Assembly (NCBI RefSeq): GCF_015547515.1
Contig: NZ_JADMVE010000007.1
Coordinates: forward strand, 178,374 to 242,373
Length of the DNA: 64,000 nt
Direction of reading: 5' to 3'
From: Eubacterium sp. 1001713B170207_170306_E7
GTDB taxonomy: Bacteria; Bacillota; Clostridia; Eubacteriales; Eubacteriaceae
Of this stretch, positions 45,863-53,343 are shown piece by piece. A program made the position numbers and the translations under genes. The first letter of the stretch is position 1. Each line of letters opens with the position of its first letter. The notes under the pieces were generated by a model. That model had not been told where the DNA came from and searched no databases. It worked only from the letters and a program-made list of their open reading frames with translations.

Positions 45863-48274
45863 ATGAAGATATACGACCATCATCACATTGAGAAAAAATG
45901 GCAGAAGTACTGGGAGGATCACGATACCTTTAAAATCGAGCAGGACTCGGATAAAGAAAAGTTCTACGGTCTGGTAGAATTCCCGTATCCGTCAGGAGCC
46001 GGACTGCACGTCGGCCACGTCAGAGCCTACACATCCCTTGAAATCATTTCAAGAAAACGCCGGATGGAGGGCTTTAACGTCTTGTTTCCCATTGGCTGGG
46101 ACGCCTTTGGCCTGCCGACAGAAAACTACGCCATCAAGACCGGCCGCCATCCGAGAGAAGTCACCGACGAAAACATCAAGGTATTTACCCAGCAGCTGAA
46201 ATCCATTGGGTACTCCTTTGACTGGGACTGCGAGATTGACACCACGGACCCCAACTATTTTAAATGGACCCAGTGGATCTTCTTACAGCTCTTTAAACAC
46301 GGACTGGTTTACAGAGACCGCACCTACGTCAATTTCTGCAGCGGCTGCAAGGTCGTGCTGGCCAACGAAGACTTCCGCGAGGGCAAATGCTCCATCTGCG
46401 GCAGCGAGGTCGTACAGCTTGAAAAGGACGTCTGGTTCCTGAAAATCCGCGAGTACGCCGAAAAGCTTCTGGCAGGCCTGGACGATGTGGATTACCTGCC
46501 GCGTATCCGCCTGGAGCAGGAAAACTGGATCGGTAAATCCATCGGCGCCGAGGTCGATTTTGACATCGCGGGCGCAGATCAGAAGCTCCGCGTTTTCACC
46601 ACCCGTCCCGACACCCTGTTCGGCGTGACCTTTATGGTCATCGCGCCGGAGCATCCGCTGATCGAAGAAATGCAGGACCGCATCACCAACATGGACGCCA
46701 TTGTGGATTACCAGGAAGCCGCCAAGCGCAAGACCGAATTTGAGCGCGTGCAGCTGGCCAAGGAAAAAACCGGGGTCATGATCGAGGGCATCCGCGGCAT
46801 CAATCCCTTAAGCGGGGAAGAAGTCCCCATTTTTATCGCGGACTATGTTATGATGGGCTATGGCACCGGCGCCATTATGGCCGTTCCGGGCCATGATACC
46901 CGTGACTGGGAATTCGCGAAGAAATTCGGCCTGCCGATCATTGAGGTCATTAAGGGCGGCGACGTGAGCGTGGAAGCCTATACCGATACGGCCAGCGGCG
47001 AGATGGTGAACTCCGGCTTCTTAAACGGGCTGGAAGTCAGGGAAGCCATCGCCAAAACCATCGAATACCTGGAAGAAAAGGGTCTTGGCAAAAAGACCAT
47101 CAACTATAAAATGAAGGATTGGGCCTTCAACCGCCAGCGTTACTGGGGCGAGCCCATTCCCATTGTCCACTGCCCAGAATGCGGCATGGTCCCTGTACCG
47201 GAAGACCAGCTGCCCTTAGAGCTGCCAAAGGTCAAGAGCTATGAACCCACCGACACGGGCGAATCGCCGCTGGCCGGTATCCCGGAATGGGTCAATACCA
47301 CCTGCCCGCACTGCGGCGGCCCAGCCAAGCGCGAAACCGACACCATGCCGCAGTGGGCCGGCTCCAGCTGGTATTTCCTGCGCTATTTTGACAACAAAAA
47401 CGACCAGGCACTGGCCGACTATGATAAAATGAAATACTGGATGCCAGTCGACTGGTATAACGGCGGTATGGAACACGTCACACGCCATCTGCTCTATTCC
47501 CGTTTCTGGCATAAATTCCTGTATGATATCGGCGTGGTACCCACAGCCGAGCCTTACAAAAAACGGACCATGCAGGGCCTGATCCTGGGCTCCGACGGCG
47601 AAAAAATGTCCAAATCCAAGGGCAATGTGGTCAACCCCAACGATATTATCGACGAATACGGCGCCGATACCCTGAGAACCTATGTCATGTTCATCGGGGA
47701 CTATGAAAAGCCCGCTCCGTGGTCCGAAAATGGCACCAAGGGCGCCAAGCGTTACCTGGACCGTGTCTGGAAGCTTCAGGAAATTGTGACAGACGAAACA
47801 GGCTACAGTAAAGAGCTGGAAGGCATGATGCACAAAACCATCAAGAAAGTCAGCAGCGACTATGAGGAAATGAAATTCAACACCGCCATCGCGGCCCTGA
47901 TGACCTTGCTCAACGAGTTTAACAGCGTGGGCAAGGTGACAAAGGACGAGTTCAAAACCTATCTGCAGCTGCTGTACCCGGTAGCGCCCCATATCACCGA
48001 GGAGCTTTGGGAAATCGCCGGACTGGAGGGCTGCCTGCACGACAGCCCGTGGCCGGTTTATGACGAAGCCAAAACCGTGGACGACGTCATCGAGATGGCT
48101 GTTCAGATCAACGGCAAGGTGCGCGGTAAGATCAGCCTGCCCGCCGACGCGGACAAGGAAGCCGCCAAGGCCATCGCCCTTGAGCATGAAAATATCCGCA
48201 GTTATGTGGAAGGCAAAAATATCGTGAAGGAAATCTTTGTGCCAGGCAAAATCTTTAACCTGGTTGTGAAATAA
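45863..48274 (+). CDS. leuS: Leucyl-tRNA synthetase
   Basis: An 803-residue class I synthetase charging tRNA-Leu. The HIGH motif is HVGH in YPSGAGLHVGHVRAYTSLE, the KMSKS motif is intact (GSDGEKMSKSKGNVV), and the CP1 editing domain (about 225-420) has TTRPDTLFGVTF and YGTGAIMAVPGHDTRD. Zinc-like CxxC pairs (CSGCK, CSICG; CPECG, CPHCG) are present. The ATG at 45863 with GGAGG upstream is preferred over a start 8 codons earlier. rnhA follows two bases after the stop. Confidence 0.97.
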   Translation: MKIYDHHHIEKKWQKYWEDHDTFKIEQDSDKEKFYGLVEFPYPSGAGLHVGHVRAYTSLEIISRKRRMEGFNVLFPIGWDAFGLPTENYAIKTGRHPREVTDENIKVFTQQLKSIGYSFDWDCEIDTTDPNYFKWTQWIFLQLFKHGLVYRDRTYVNFCSGCKVVLANEDFREGKCSICGSEVVQLEKDVWFLKIREYAEKLLAGLDDVDYLPRIRLEQENWIGKSIGAEVDFDIAGADQKLRVFTTRPDTLFGVTFMVIAPEHPLIEEMQDRITNMDAIVDYQEAAKRKTEFERVQLAKEKTGVMIEGIRGINPLSGEEVPIFIADYVMMGYGTGAIMAVPGHDTRDWEFAKKFGLPIIEVIKGGDVSVEAYTDTASGEMVNSGFLNGLEVREAIAKTIEYLEEKGLGKKTINYKMKDWAFNRQRYWGEPIPIVHCPECGMVPVPEDQLPLELPKVKSYEPTDTGESPLAGIPEWVNTTCPHCGGPAKRETDTMPQWAGSSWYFLRYFDNKNDQALADYDKMKYWMPVDWYNGGMEHVTRHLLYSRFWHKFLYDIGVVPTAEPYKKRTMQGLILGSDGEKMSKSKGNVVNPNDIIDEYGADTLRTYVMFIGDYEKPAPWSENGTKGAKRYLDRVWKLQEIVTDETGYSKELEGMMHKTIKKVSSDYEEMKFNTAIAALMTLLNEFNSVGKVTKDEFKTYLQLLYPVAPHITEELWEIAGLEGCLHDSPWPVYDEAKTVDDVIEMAVQINGKVRGKISLPADADKEAAKAIALEHENIRSYVEGKNIVKEIFVPGKIFNLVVK

Positions 48275-48276
48275 AC

Positions 48277-48735
48277 ATGAAGTATGTCGAGCTGTACACA
48301 GACGGCGGATGCCGCGGCAATGGACAGGCCGGTGACAACATCGGCGCCATTGGCGGTATCCTCATCTATCCGGAAAAAAATATCCGCAGGGAATATAAAA
48401 AAGCCTACCCCAATACTACCAACAACCAGATGGAGCTGCTGGCAGTCATCACTGGCCTCAAGATGCTCAAAGAGCCCTGTGAGGTCGTGATCCACAGCGA
48501 TTCCGCCTATGTGGTCAACGCCTATAACCAGAACTGGGTTGCCGGCTGGAAGGCCAAGAACTGGAGCCGCGGCAAGGCAGGCCCCCTGAAAAACAGGGAG
48601 CTCTGGATGGAGCTGGACGAGTTGGTCAACACCCATGACGCCCGCTTCGCCAAGGTCAAGGGCCACGCCGATAACGCGCTCAACAACCGCGCCGACGCTT
48701 TGGTAAATGAGGCGATGGACGCGTATGGGAAGTAA
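48277..48735 (+). CDS. rnhA: Ribonuclease HI
   Basis: A 152-residue RNase H that removes RNA from RNA-DNA hybrids. The four catalytic acids are present: Asp9 in ELYTDGGCRGN, Glu in NNQMELLAVI, Asp in HSDSAYVV and Asp in NNRADALV. The basic handle region (GWKAKNWSRGKAG) marks it as the E. coli HI type. Begins two bases after leuS; terminator follows. Confidence 0.96.
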   Translation: MKYVELYTDGGCRGNGQAGDNIGAIGGILIYPEKNIRREYKKAYPNTTNNQMELLAVITGLKMLKEPCEVVIHSDSAYVVNAYNQNWVAGWKAKNWSRGKAGPLKNRELWMELDELVNTHDARFAKVKGHADNALNNRADALVNEAMDAYGK

Positions 48736-48756
48736 GGAAATTAATTAGTAACAAAT

Positions 48757-48803
48757 AAAAGCACGTTAAAGCCTTTATAAAAGGGGCTTTGACGTGCTTT
48801 TTT
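48757..48803 (+). terminator. Terminator of leuS-rnhA
   Basis: AAAAGCACGTTAAAGCC (48757-48773) pairs with 48785-48801 (one G-U), then TTT. Confidence 0.9.
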
Positions 48804-48849
48804 GATGTATTTGAAAGATGTTCGGAGAGTGGCGGTGAAGTAAAAAAAG

Positions 48850-48875
48850 TTCGCAGACTGTTGGTAGTCTGCGAA
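48850..48875 (+). repeat. Left copy of a palindromic hairpin pair (inverted repeat)
   Basis: Arms TTCGCAGACT (48850-48859) and AGTCTGCGAA (48866-48875) with loop GTTGGT. The whole 26 bases are the exact reverse complement of the copy at 49222-49247. Confidence 0.9.
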
Positions 48876-49221
48876 TAGGCTGTCTGAAACGCCGTGAACA
48901 GTGATGCCGATCTAGAATCTGACCATAGCCTTGACCAGATTAGGGAAGAAATATAGGAGAACTAAACCTTTTAAAATTCGCTTAAATCCGCGGTATATAA
49001 CAAAGAATTCTGACCATATTTTGACAAGATCGCCAGAAAGGAAAAAAACAAGATTATTTGGGTAGAGAAATTGATTATTGTTAAATTCCAGACATAAAAG
49101 TGATTTTAAATAAAATTATTTAATTTTTTTAAAAAAGTGGTGCATTTTTAATGAGGGAATGTTATAATAAATCACGCAGTTGAAAAACAGATTATTTTCT
49201 TAGGAAAAAAAATACAAAAAG
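48876..49221 (+). other. 346-base AT-rich segment between inverted hairpins, no gene
   Basis: No coding sequence is supported. It holds two imperfect direct repeats, CTGACCATA...TTGACCAGAT at 48919-48940 and CTGACCATA...TTGACAAGAT at 49010-49030, and a TATAAT at about 49163-49168 pointing to the TnpB-like gene, with a poor -35. Bounded on both sides by the palindromic hairpins, it could be an invertible segment or what is left of a transposon end. Confidence 0.55.
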
Positions 49222-49247
49222 TTCGCAGACTACCAACAGTCTGCGAA
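49222..49247 (+). repeat. Right copy of the palindromic hairpin, next to the ribosome binding site
   Basis: Arms TTCGCAGACT (49222-49231) and AGTCTGCGAA (49238-49247), loop ACCAAC. It ends four bases before the AGGTGAGG site of the TnpB-like gene, so the stem could affect its translation. Confidence 0.9.
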
Positions 49248-49264
49248 AAAAGGTGAGGTCAATT

Positions 49265-50569
49265 ATGAGTGCTGGATACGCCATTACGACGTACAAAATG
49301 CAGCTGTGCTATAAGCATCTTGACTGGTTTAAGCAAACCCAGTCTCTTTTTGACGCAGTACTGGCCTTTTATTACGGGCAGATTGATCAAGCCCCCCAGA
49401 CATTAAGTCTAACGAATCAAAATTTACTGCGCCATCTGGAGCTGAAAACCATCCCGCAGCGGGACGGCACTCAGCCGGAAAATCCGATTCCTTATGAAAA
49501 AGTACCGCTGTACTTCAGACGTTCTGCCATCAATGTGGCCATCAGTCTGTACAGAAGCTATGACAGCCGCCTCAAAGCTTGGAAAGAAAAGCAGAAAGAC
49601 CAAGTAGGAAAAGGAAAACCCAACCCACCAGGCAGGCTGCATGCATCTATGCTCTATTACAAAGGTATGTATAAGAACTTTGACGACAGAAGCATCATGC
49701 TTAAGCTCTATACGGGAAAAGCCTGGGTATGGGTCAAGCACCGTATTACCGGAAGATCTTTTCCGGAAAATACCGAGATTATGAGCCCGACTGTTGTTAT
49801 CAGAGGAAAAAAGGTGATGCTCCACGTTCCTGTAAAAGAAAAAATAGAGGACACAAGAACTGCGAAAGAACGTGTTAAACAGAGCGAAAGCTTTGTAGCC
49901 GTTGCTTTAAGCAACGCCGATACCCTGGCCGTTTGTACAACCATCAAAGCTGACGGTAGCGCTAGCCATCCAACCTTTATCAAAGGTGGAAAAGCACTGG
50001 CACACCGTAGGAAGCAGCTGATAGGGTATATCAAACGCGGGAAATCTAATCAAAATACCAAAGGCATTTTGCTCCAGAGTTCTCCATTGAGAGAGGATGG
50101 AGATAAGGCTGGAAGAACAAACACGAAATACTATCAAAAAATCACCTGTGTCACTGATCACTATGCCCATGAAGTTTCCAGAAAAATCGTGGACTACGCC
50201 AAAAGCCATAACGCCAAAATCATCGTCATGCCCGACTATGGCAATACCTTTGCCAAAGGCACACAGCATTATTTGAAAACCAGCGTCTATGACTTCATCG
50301 GCCGCCGGATCATCAACGATGTCAAGTACAAAGCCTGGCAGTGCGGTATCGTGGTACAGCAGAGCAACATGCGCGATAGCGCAAAACACTGCGCCAAATG
50401 CGGAGAAAACATTGCCAAGTACAATACTGAGTATCAAAACCCCAGCCAGAAGTTCTACGGCGGACAAAACTTTGTCTGCAAAAACGGCCATCAGGGCAAT
50501 ACCATATTAAATACCGCCAGAAATCTGGGAGAAAGTTTTTATCAGACCTTTTATGAAAAAGCGTCTTAA
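49265..50569 (+). CDS. TnpB-family (IS200/IS605 OrfB) protein, apparently nuclease-dead
   Basis: A 434-residue protein with the TnpB/Cas12-like layout: a helical N-terminal half, a RuvC-like C-terminal half and an inserted zinc ribbon. FIKGGKALAHRRKQL matches the conserved region after RuvC-I, and NTARNLG matches the NAAxN end of RuvC-III. All three catalytic acids look replaced: Ala214 in VAVALSNADTLAV for the GIDLG Asp, Pro323 in IIVMPDY for the IVIEDL Glu, and Asn412/Ile414 in GNTILNTARN for the DRD Asp. The zinc ribbon keeps C376xxC379 and C405xxxH409. The reading frame is intact and no TnpA transposase is adjacent. The ATG at 49265 is preferred over a GTG at 49253. This resembles the domesticated, RNA-guided repressors called TldR. 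Function here is unproven. Confidence 0.85.
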   Translation: MSAGYAITTYKMQLCYKHLDWFKQTQSLFDAVLAFYYGQIDQAPQTLSLTNQNLLRHLELKTIPQRDGTQPENPIPYEKVPLYFRRSAINVAISLYRSYDSRLKAWKEKQKDQVGKGKPNPPGRLHASMLYYKGMYKNFDDRSIMLKLYTGKAWVWVKHRITGRSFPENTEIMSPTVVIRGKKVMLHVPVKEKIEDTRTAKERVKQSESFVAVALSNADTLAVCTTIKADGSASHPTFIKGGKALAHRRKQLIGYIKRGKSNQNTKGILLQSSPLREDGDKAGRTNTKYYQKITCVTDHYAHEVSRKIVDYAKSHNAKIIVMPDYGNTFAKGTQHYLKTSVYDFIGRRIINDVKYKAWQCGIVVQQSNMRDSAKHCAKCGENIAKYNTEYQNPSQKFYGGQNFVCKNGHQGNTILNTARNLGESFYQTFYEKAS

Positions 50570-50620
50570 TTTTTTAATTATTATATTTAGATGAGTAATA
50601 AATAAAACGTAAAATCAAAG

Positions 50621-50695
50621 CCTTTGGTGAAAGCCGGAGGTGTGCTTTTCGCCTATAAGGCCAAAAGTACAGGCTTAGCACCGCCTGTTTTTATT
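50621..50695 (+). ncRNA. Run of hairpins after the TnpB-like gene, candidate guide-RNA scaffold
   Basis: Three hairpins follow within 75 bases: CTTT-GGTG-AAAG (50622-50633), CTTTT/AAAAG with GCC/GGC around TATAA (50645-50667), and ACAGGC/GCCTGT (50669-50688) followed by TTTTTATTT. The last is a normal terminator for the gene. The set also resembles the structured scaffold (omega RNA) that TnpB genes carry at and beyond their 3' end. Which of the two cannot be decided from sequence alone. Confidence 0.5.
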
Positions 50696-50836
50696 TCGCG
50701 TCGCATTGTGTTTGTTTTCTTACTTATTTATTAAAGAAAGCAGCCGCAATGCGATGAAAGTAGAGATTAAAGGATCCGTTGATGGTCATGAGTGCTACGA
50801 GTTTTAAATTAAATGATAAATCATAATGTAATGTAG
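50696..50836 (+). other. Spacer before glycan cluster with a long stem-loop
   Basis: TCGCATTG (50701-50708) pairs with CAATGCGA (50747-50754) around a loop that can itself pair weakly (TTTTCTT with AAAGAAA). No gene and no clear promoter were recognised between here and 50836. Confidence 0.5.
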
Positions 50837-50859
50837 GGAACGGTGCCCTCACCGTTCCG
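50834..50859 (+). repeat. Short palindromic intergenic repeat, copy 1
   Basis: TGTAGGGAACGGTG, then CCCT, then CACCGTTCC; stem 50837-50845 with 50850-50858. A second copy lies at 52027-52052. Confidence 0.75.
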
Positions 50860-50874
50860 AAAAAAGGAACTACC

Positions 50875-52011
50875 ATGGAAAAACAAGAAAAAATTTACCT
50901 TTCCTCGCCCCACATGGGCGGCGAAGAAATGAAATACATACAGGAAGCCTTTGACACCAACTGGATCGCCCCCCTGGGCAAAAATGTCAACCAGTTCGAA
51001 AAAGAAATGGCAGACTATGTGGGACTTAAAGCAGGAGCCGCCTTATCCGCCGGAACAGCCGCCCTGCATCTCGGCTTAAAAGCACTGGGGGTAGGGGAAG
51101 GCGACGTGGTCTTCTGTTCCAGCCTGACCTTTTCAGCCAGCGCCAACCCCATTATCTACCTGGGCGCAAAGCCCGTTTTCATCGACAGCGAGCCCGAGAC
51201 CTGGAACATGAGCCCGGTCGCTCTTAAAAAAGCCTATGAAAAATACCCCAATCCCAAAGCCGTGATCATTGTGGATTTATACGGACAGGCCGCCGATTAT
51301 GAAAAGCTGTCAGTCCTATGTAAAGCCCACCACACGCCAGTACTGGAAGACGCCGCCGAAGCCTTAGGTGCGACCTACCAGGGCCAGAAATGCGGGAACT
51401 TTGGCGATCTGTCCGTTCTATCCTTTAACGGCAACAAAATCATCACCACCTCCGGCGGGGGCATGCTCCTCGGTAATGACGAAGCCCTCATCCAGAAAGT
51501 CCGCTTCTGGTCCACCCAGTCCAGAGAGAATGAACGCCACTATGAGCACAAAGAATTAGGCTACAACTACCGCATGAGCAACATCGTTGCCGGTATCGGA
51601 AGAGGACAGTTAAAAGTCCTCGAAAAACGCGTTGCAAAGAAAAAGCAAATCTTTGAGACCTATCAAGAAGCCTTTAAACAAATCAGCGATATTGAAATGA
51701 TGCCCGTTTCCGATAAAGGCAAGCCCAATTACTGGCTCAGCTGCATGACCTTAAAAGAAGGCAGTACAGTTAAGCCGTTAGATATCATGCTGGCTCTGGA
51801 AAAAGAAAACATTGAATCACGGCCAGTCTGGAAACCCATGCACTTGCAACCTTACTTTAAAGCCTTTGATTTCTTCAGCCATTGCGACAAAGAGAATGAA
51901 CAGAGCATTGCAGAAGACATCTTTAACCGGGGCGTCTGCCTGCCGAGCGATACCAAAATGATCGAAGCAGACCAACAGCGCATTATCAAAATTGTCAAAA
52001 AATTGTTTTAG
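50875..52011 (+). CDS. DegT/DnrJ/EryC1/StrS-family sugar aminotransferase (PglE-like)
   Basis: A 378-residue PLP enzyme that adds an amino group to a nucleotide-linked keto sugar. The start IYLSSPHMGGEEMKYIQEAF and WIAPLG are typical of the bacillosamine-type (PglE) group. PLP Lys188 is in SFNGNKIITTSGGGM; DAAEALGATY holds the PLP ring-binding Asp. Likely substrate is the UDP-4-keto-6-deoxy sugar from the 4,6-dehydratase at 7894 (inference). First gene of the glycan assembly cluster, next to an initiating transferase and a PglD-like acetyltransferase, which supports that pathway. Confidence 0.92.
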   Translation: MEKQEKIYLSSPHMGGEEMKYIQEAFDTNWIAPLGKNVNQFEKEMADYVGLKAGAALSAGTAALHLGLKALGVGEGDVVFCSSLTFSASANPIIYLGAKPVFIDSEPETWNMSPVALKKAYEKYPNPKAVIIVDLYGQAADYEKLSVLCKAHHTPVLEDAAEALGATYQGQKCGNFGDLSVLSFNGNKIITTSGGGMLLGNDEALIQKVRFWSTQSRENERHYEHKELGYNYRMSNIVAGIGRGQLKVLEKRVAKKKQIFETYQEAFKQISDIEMMPVSDKGKPNYWLSCMTLKEGSTVKPLDIMLALEKENIESRPVWKPMHLQPYFKAFDFFSHCDKENEQSIAEDIFNRGVCLPSDTKMIEADQQRIIKIVKKLF

Positions 52012-52026
52012 TTTATAGCAAGCGTG

Positions 52027-52052
52027 TAGGGAACGACACCCTCGTCGTTCCG
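52027..52052 (+). repeat. Short palindromic intergenic repeat, copy 2
   Basis: TGTAGGGAACGAC, ACCCTC, GTCGTTCCG; stem 52030-52037 with 52044-52051. Shares TGTAGGGAACG...CCCTC...CGTTCCG with copy 1, and the stem differences compensate each other. Confidence 0.75.
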
Positions 52053-52082
52053 CAAAACAAAGTCAAACTCTAGAGGTTCAAA

Positions 52083-52694
52083 ATGATCTATCAGAAATAC
52101 ATCAAACGTATACTCGACATCACCCTGTCCGGTGCGGCCATCATCGTGCTGTCACCCGTGATGGGCATCACCGCCATCCTTGTCAAAAAGAAACTGGGAA
52201 GCCCCGTGATCTTCAAACAGAAACGGCCGGGTAAGGACGAAAAAATCTTTACCATGTATAAATTCAGAACCATGACCGATGAGCGGGACGAAAAGGGAGC
52301 GTTATTACCCGACAGCGTCAGACTGACCACGTTTGGAAAGATGCTCAGGAGCACAAGCCTTGATGAGCTGCCAGAGCTTTTTAATATTTTAAAAGGGGAT
52401 ATGAGCATCATTGGCCCACGGCCCTTACTCGTGCAGTATCTTCCTTTATACAACGAAAGACAGAAAAGGCGGCATGAAGTAAGGCCCGGCCTTTCCGGAC
52501 TGGCCCAGGTCAATGGACGCAACGCTATCACCTGGGAAGAGAAATTTGATTACGATGTGGAGTACGTTGAAAAAGTCAGCTTGACACTCGATGTCCGCAT
52601 TGTTCTAAGAACTATCATCAAAGCCTTCAGACAGGAAGACATCAACGCAGGAAGCGAAGTGACGATGGAAGTATTTACAGGAGAACCATCATGA
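52083..52694 (+). CDS. Undecaprenyl-phosphate sugar phosphotransferase (PglC-like)
   Basis: A 203-residue bacterial sugar transferase (PF02397) with one N-terminal membrane-embedded helix (about 12-34), then the family core: FKQKRPGKDEKIFTMYKFRTM, RSTSLDELPELFNILKGDMSIIGPRPL and RHEVRPGLSGLAQVNGR. It loads the first sugar-1-phosphate onto undecaprenyl phosphate to start the repeat unit. The short form matches PglC, which uses UDP-diNAc-bacillosamine. Its stop overlaps the next ATG (ATGA). Confidence 0.94.
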   Translation: MIYQKYIKRILDITLSGAAIIVLSPVMGITAILVKKKLGSPVIFKQKRPGKDEKIFTMYKFRTMTDERDEKGALLPDSVRLTTFGKMLRSTSLDELPELFNILKGDMSIIGPRPLLVQYLPLYNERQKRRHEVRPGLSGLAQVNGRNAITWEEKFDYDVEYVEKVSLTLDVRIVLRTIIKAFRQEDINAGSEVTMEVFTGEPS

Positions 52695-53329
52695 TTAAAG
52701 ATCTGGCCATTATTGGTGCCGGAGGGTTTGGACGCGAAGTCGCCTGGCTGGTCGAGCGTATAAACAGTAAAGAAAAAACGTGGAATCTAAAAGGCTTCAT
52801 TGATGATCAGCAGCCCATTGGGACAAAGGTTAATCAATACACCGTCATTGGCACCACAGAAAACATCAAACAATTCGAAAAAGATTTGTATGTCGTCTGT
52901 GCTGTCGGTAATGCAAAAACCAGAAAAAGGATCATACAAAGTCTGGAAAACACCAAAACAATACACTTTGCCACCGTCATCGACCCCGCCGTTATCCATT
53001 CCGATAAAATCATCATTGGAGAAGGGAGCATCCTTTGTGCAGGCACCATCTTGACAACCAATATCACCATCGGGAAACACGTCATCATCAACCTGGACTG
53101 TACCGTAGGTCATGATGCCATTATTGAGGATTACAGTACTCTGTATCCAAGCGTTAATGTTTCAGGTATGACCACTATTGGCGAAGAAAGTGAAATTGGA
53201 ACAGGTGTAAATATCATACAGGGAAAAACAATTGCTCAGAATGTCGTTGTTGGTGCAGGTAGCGTTGTTGTGAAAGATTTATTAGAATCTGGAACATATG
53301 TTGGTATACCCGCCAAAAGAATATTTTAA
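52691..53329 (+). CDS. NeuD/PglD-family sugar O/N-acetyltransferase
   Basis: A 212-residue acyltransferase. The N-terminal Rossmann-like part (LAIIGAGGFGREVAWLVERI) binds the UDP-sugar, and residues about 95-212 are left-handed beta-helix hexapeptide repeats (IGEGSILCAGTILTTNITIGKHVIINLDCTVGHDAIIEDY). The catalytic His is in TVGHDA. In the bacillosamine route it N-acetylates the amino sugar made by the PglE-like enzyme. Overlaps the PglC-like gene by four bases. Confidence 0.93.
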   Translation: MIKDLAIIGAGGFGREVAWLVERINSKEKTWNLKGFIDDQQPIGTKVNQYTVIGTTENIKQFEKDLYVVCAVGNAKTRKRIIQSLENTKTIHFATVIDPAVIHSDKIIIGEGSILCAGTILTTNITIGKHVIINLDCTVGHDAIIEDYSTLYPSVNVSGMTTIGEESEIGTGVNIIQGKTIAQNVVVGAGSVVVKDLLESGTYVGIPAKRIF

Positions 53330-53343
53330 CAAAGGAAAAGAAA

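Noticed and set aside
47216..48187. Long minus-strand open frame opposite leuS
   Set aside because: Antisense shadow of the conserved synthetase; no ribosome binding site or recognisable domain.
48850..49247. CRISPR array made of the repeated hairpins
   Set aside because: Only two copies, in inverted order and 346 bases apart; no regular spacers and no adaptation genes.
49265..50569. A complete IS200/IS605 insertion sequence
   Set aside because: No TnpA (Y1 HUH) gene is present, and the catalytic residues of the TnpB-like protein are lost, so an autonomous element is not supported.
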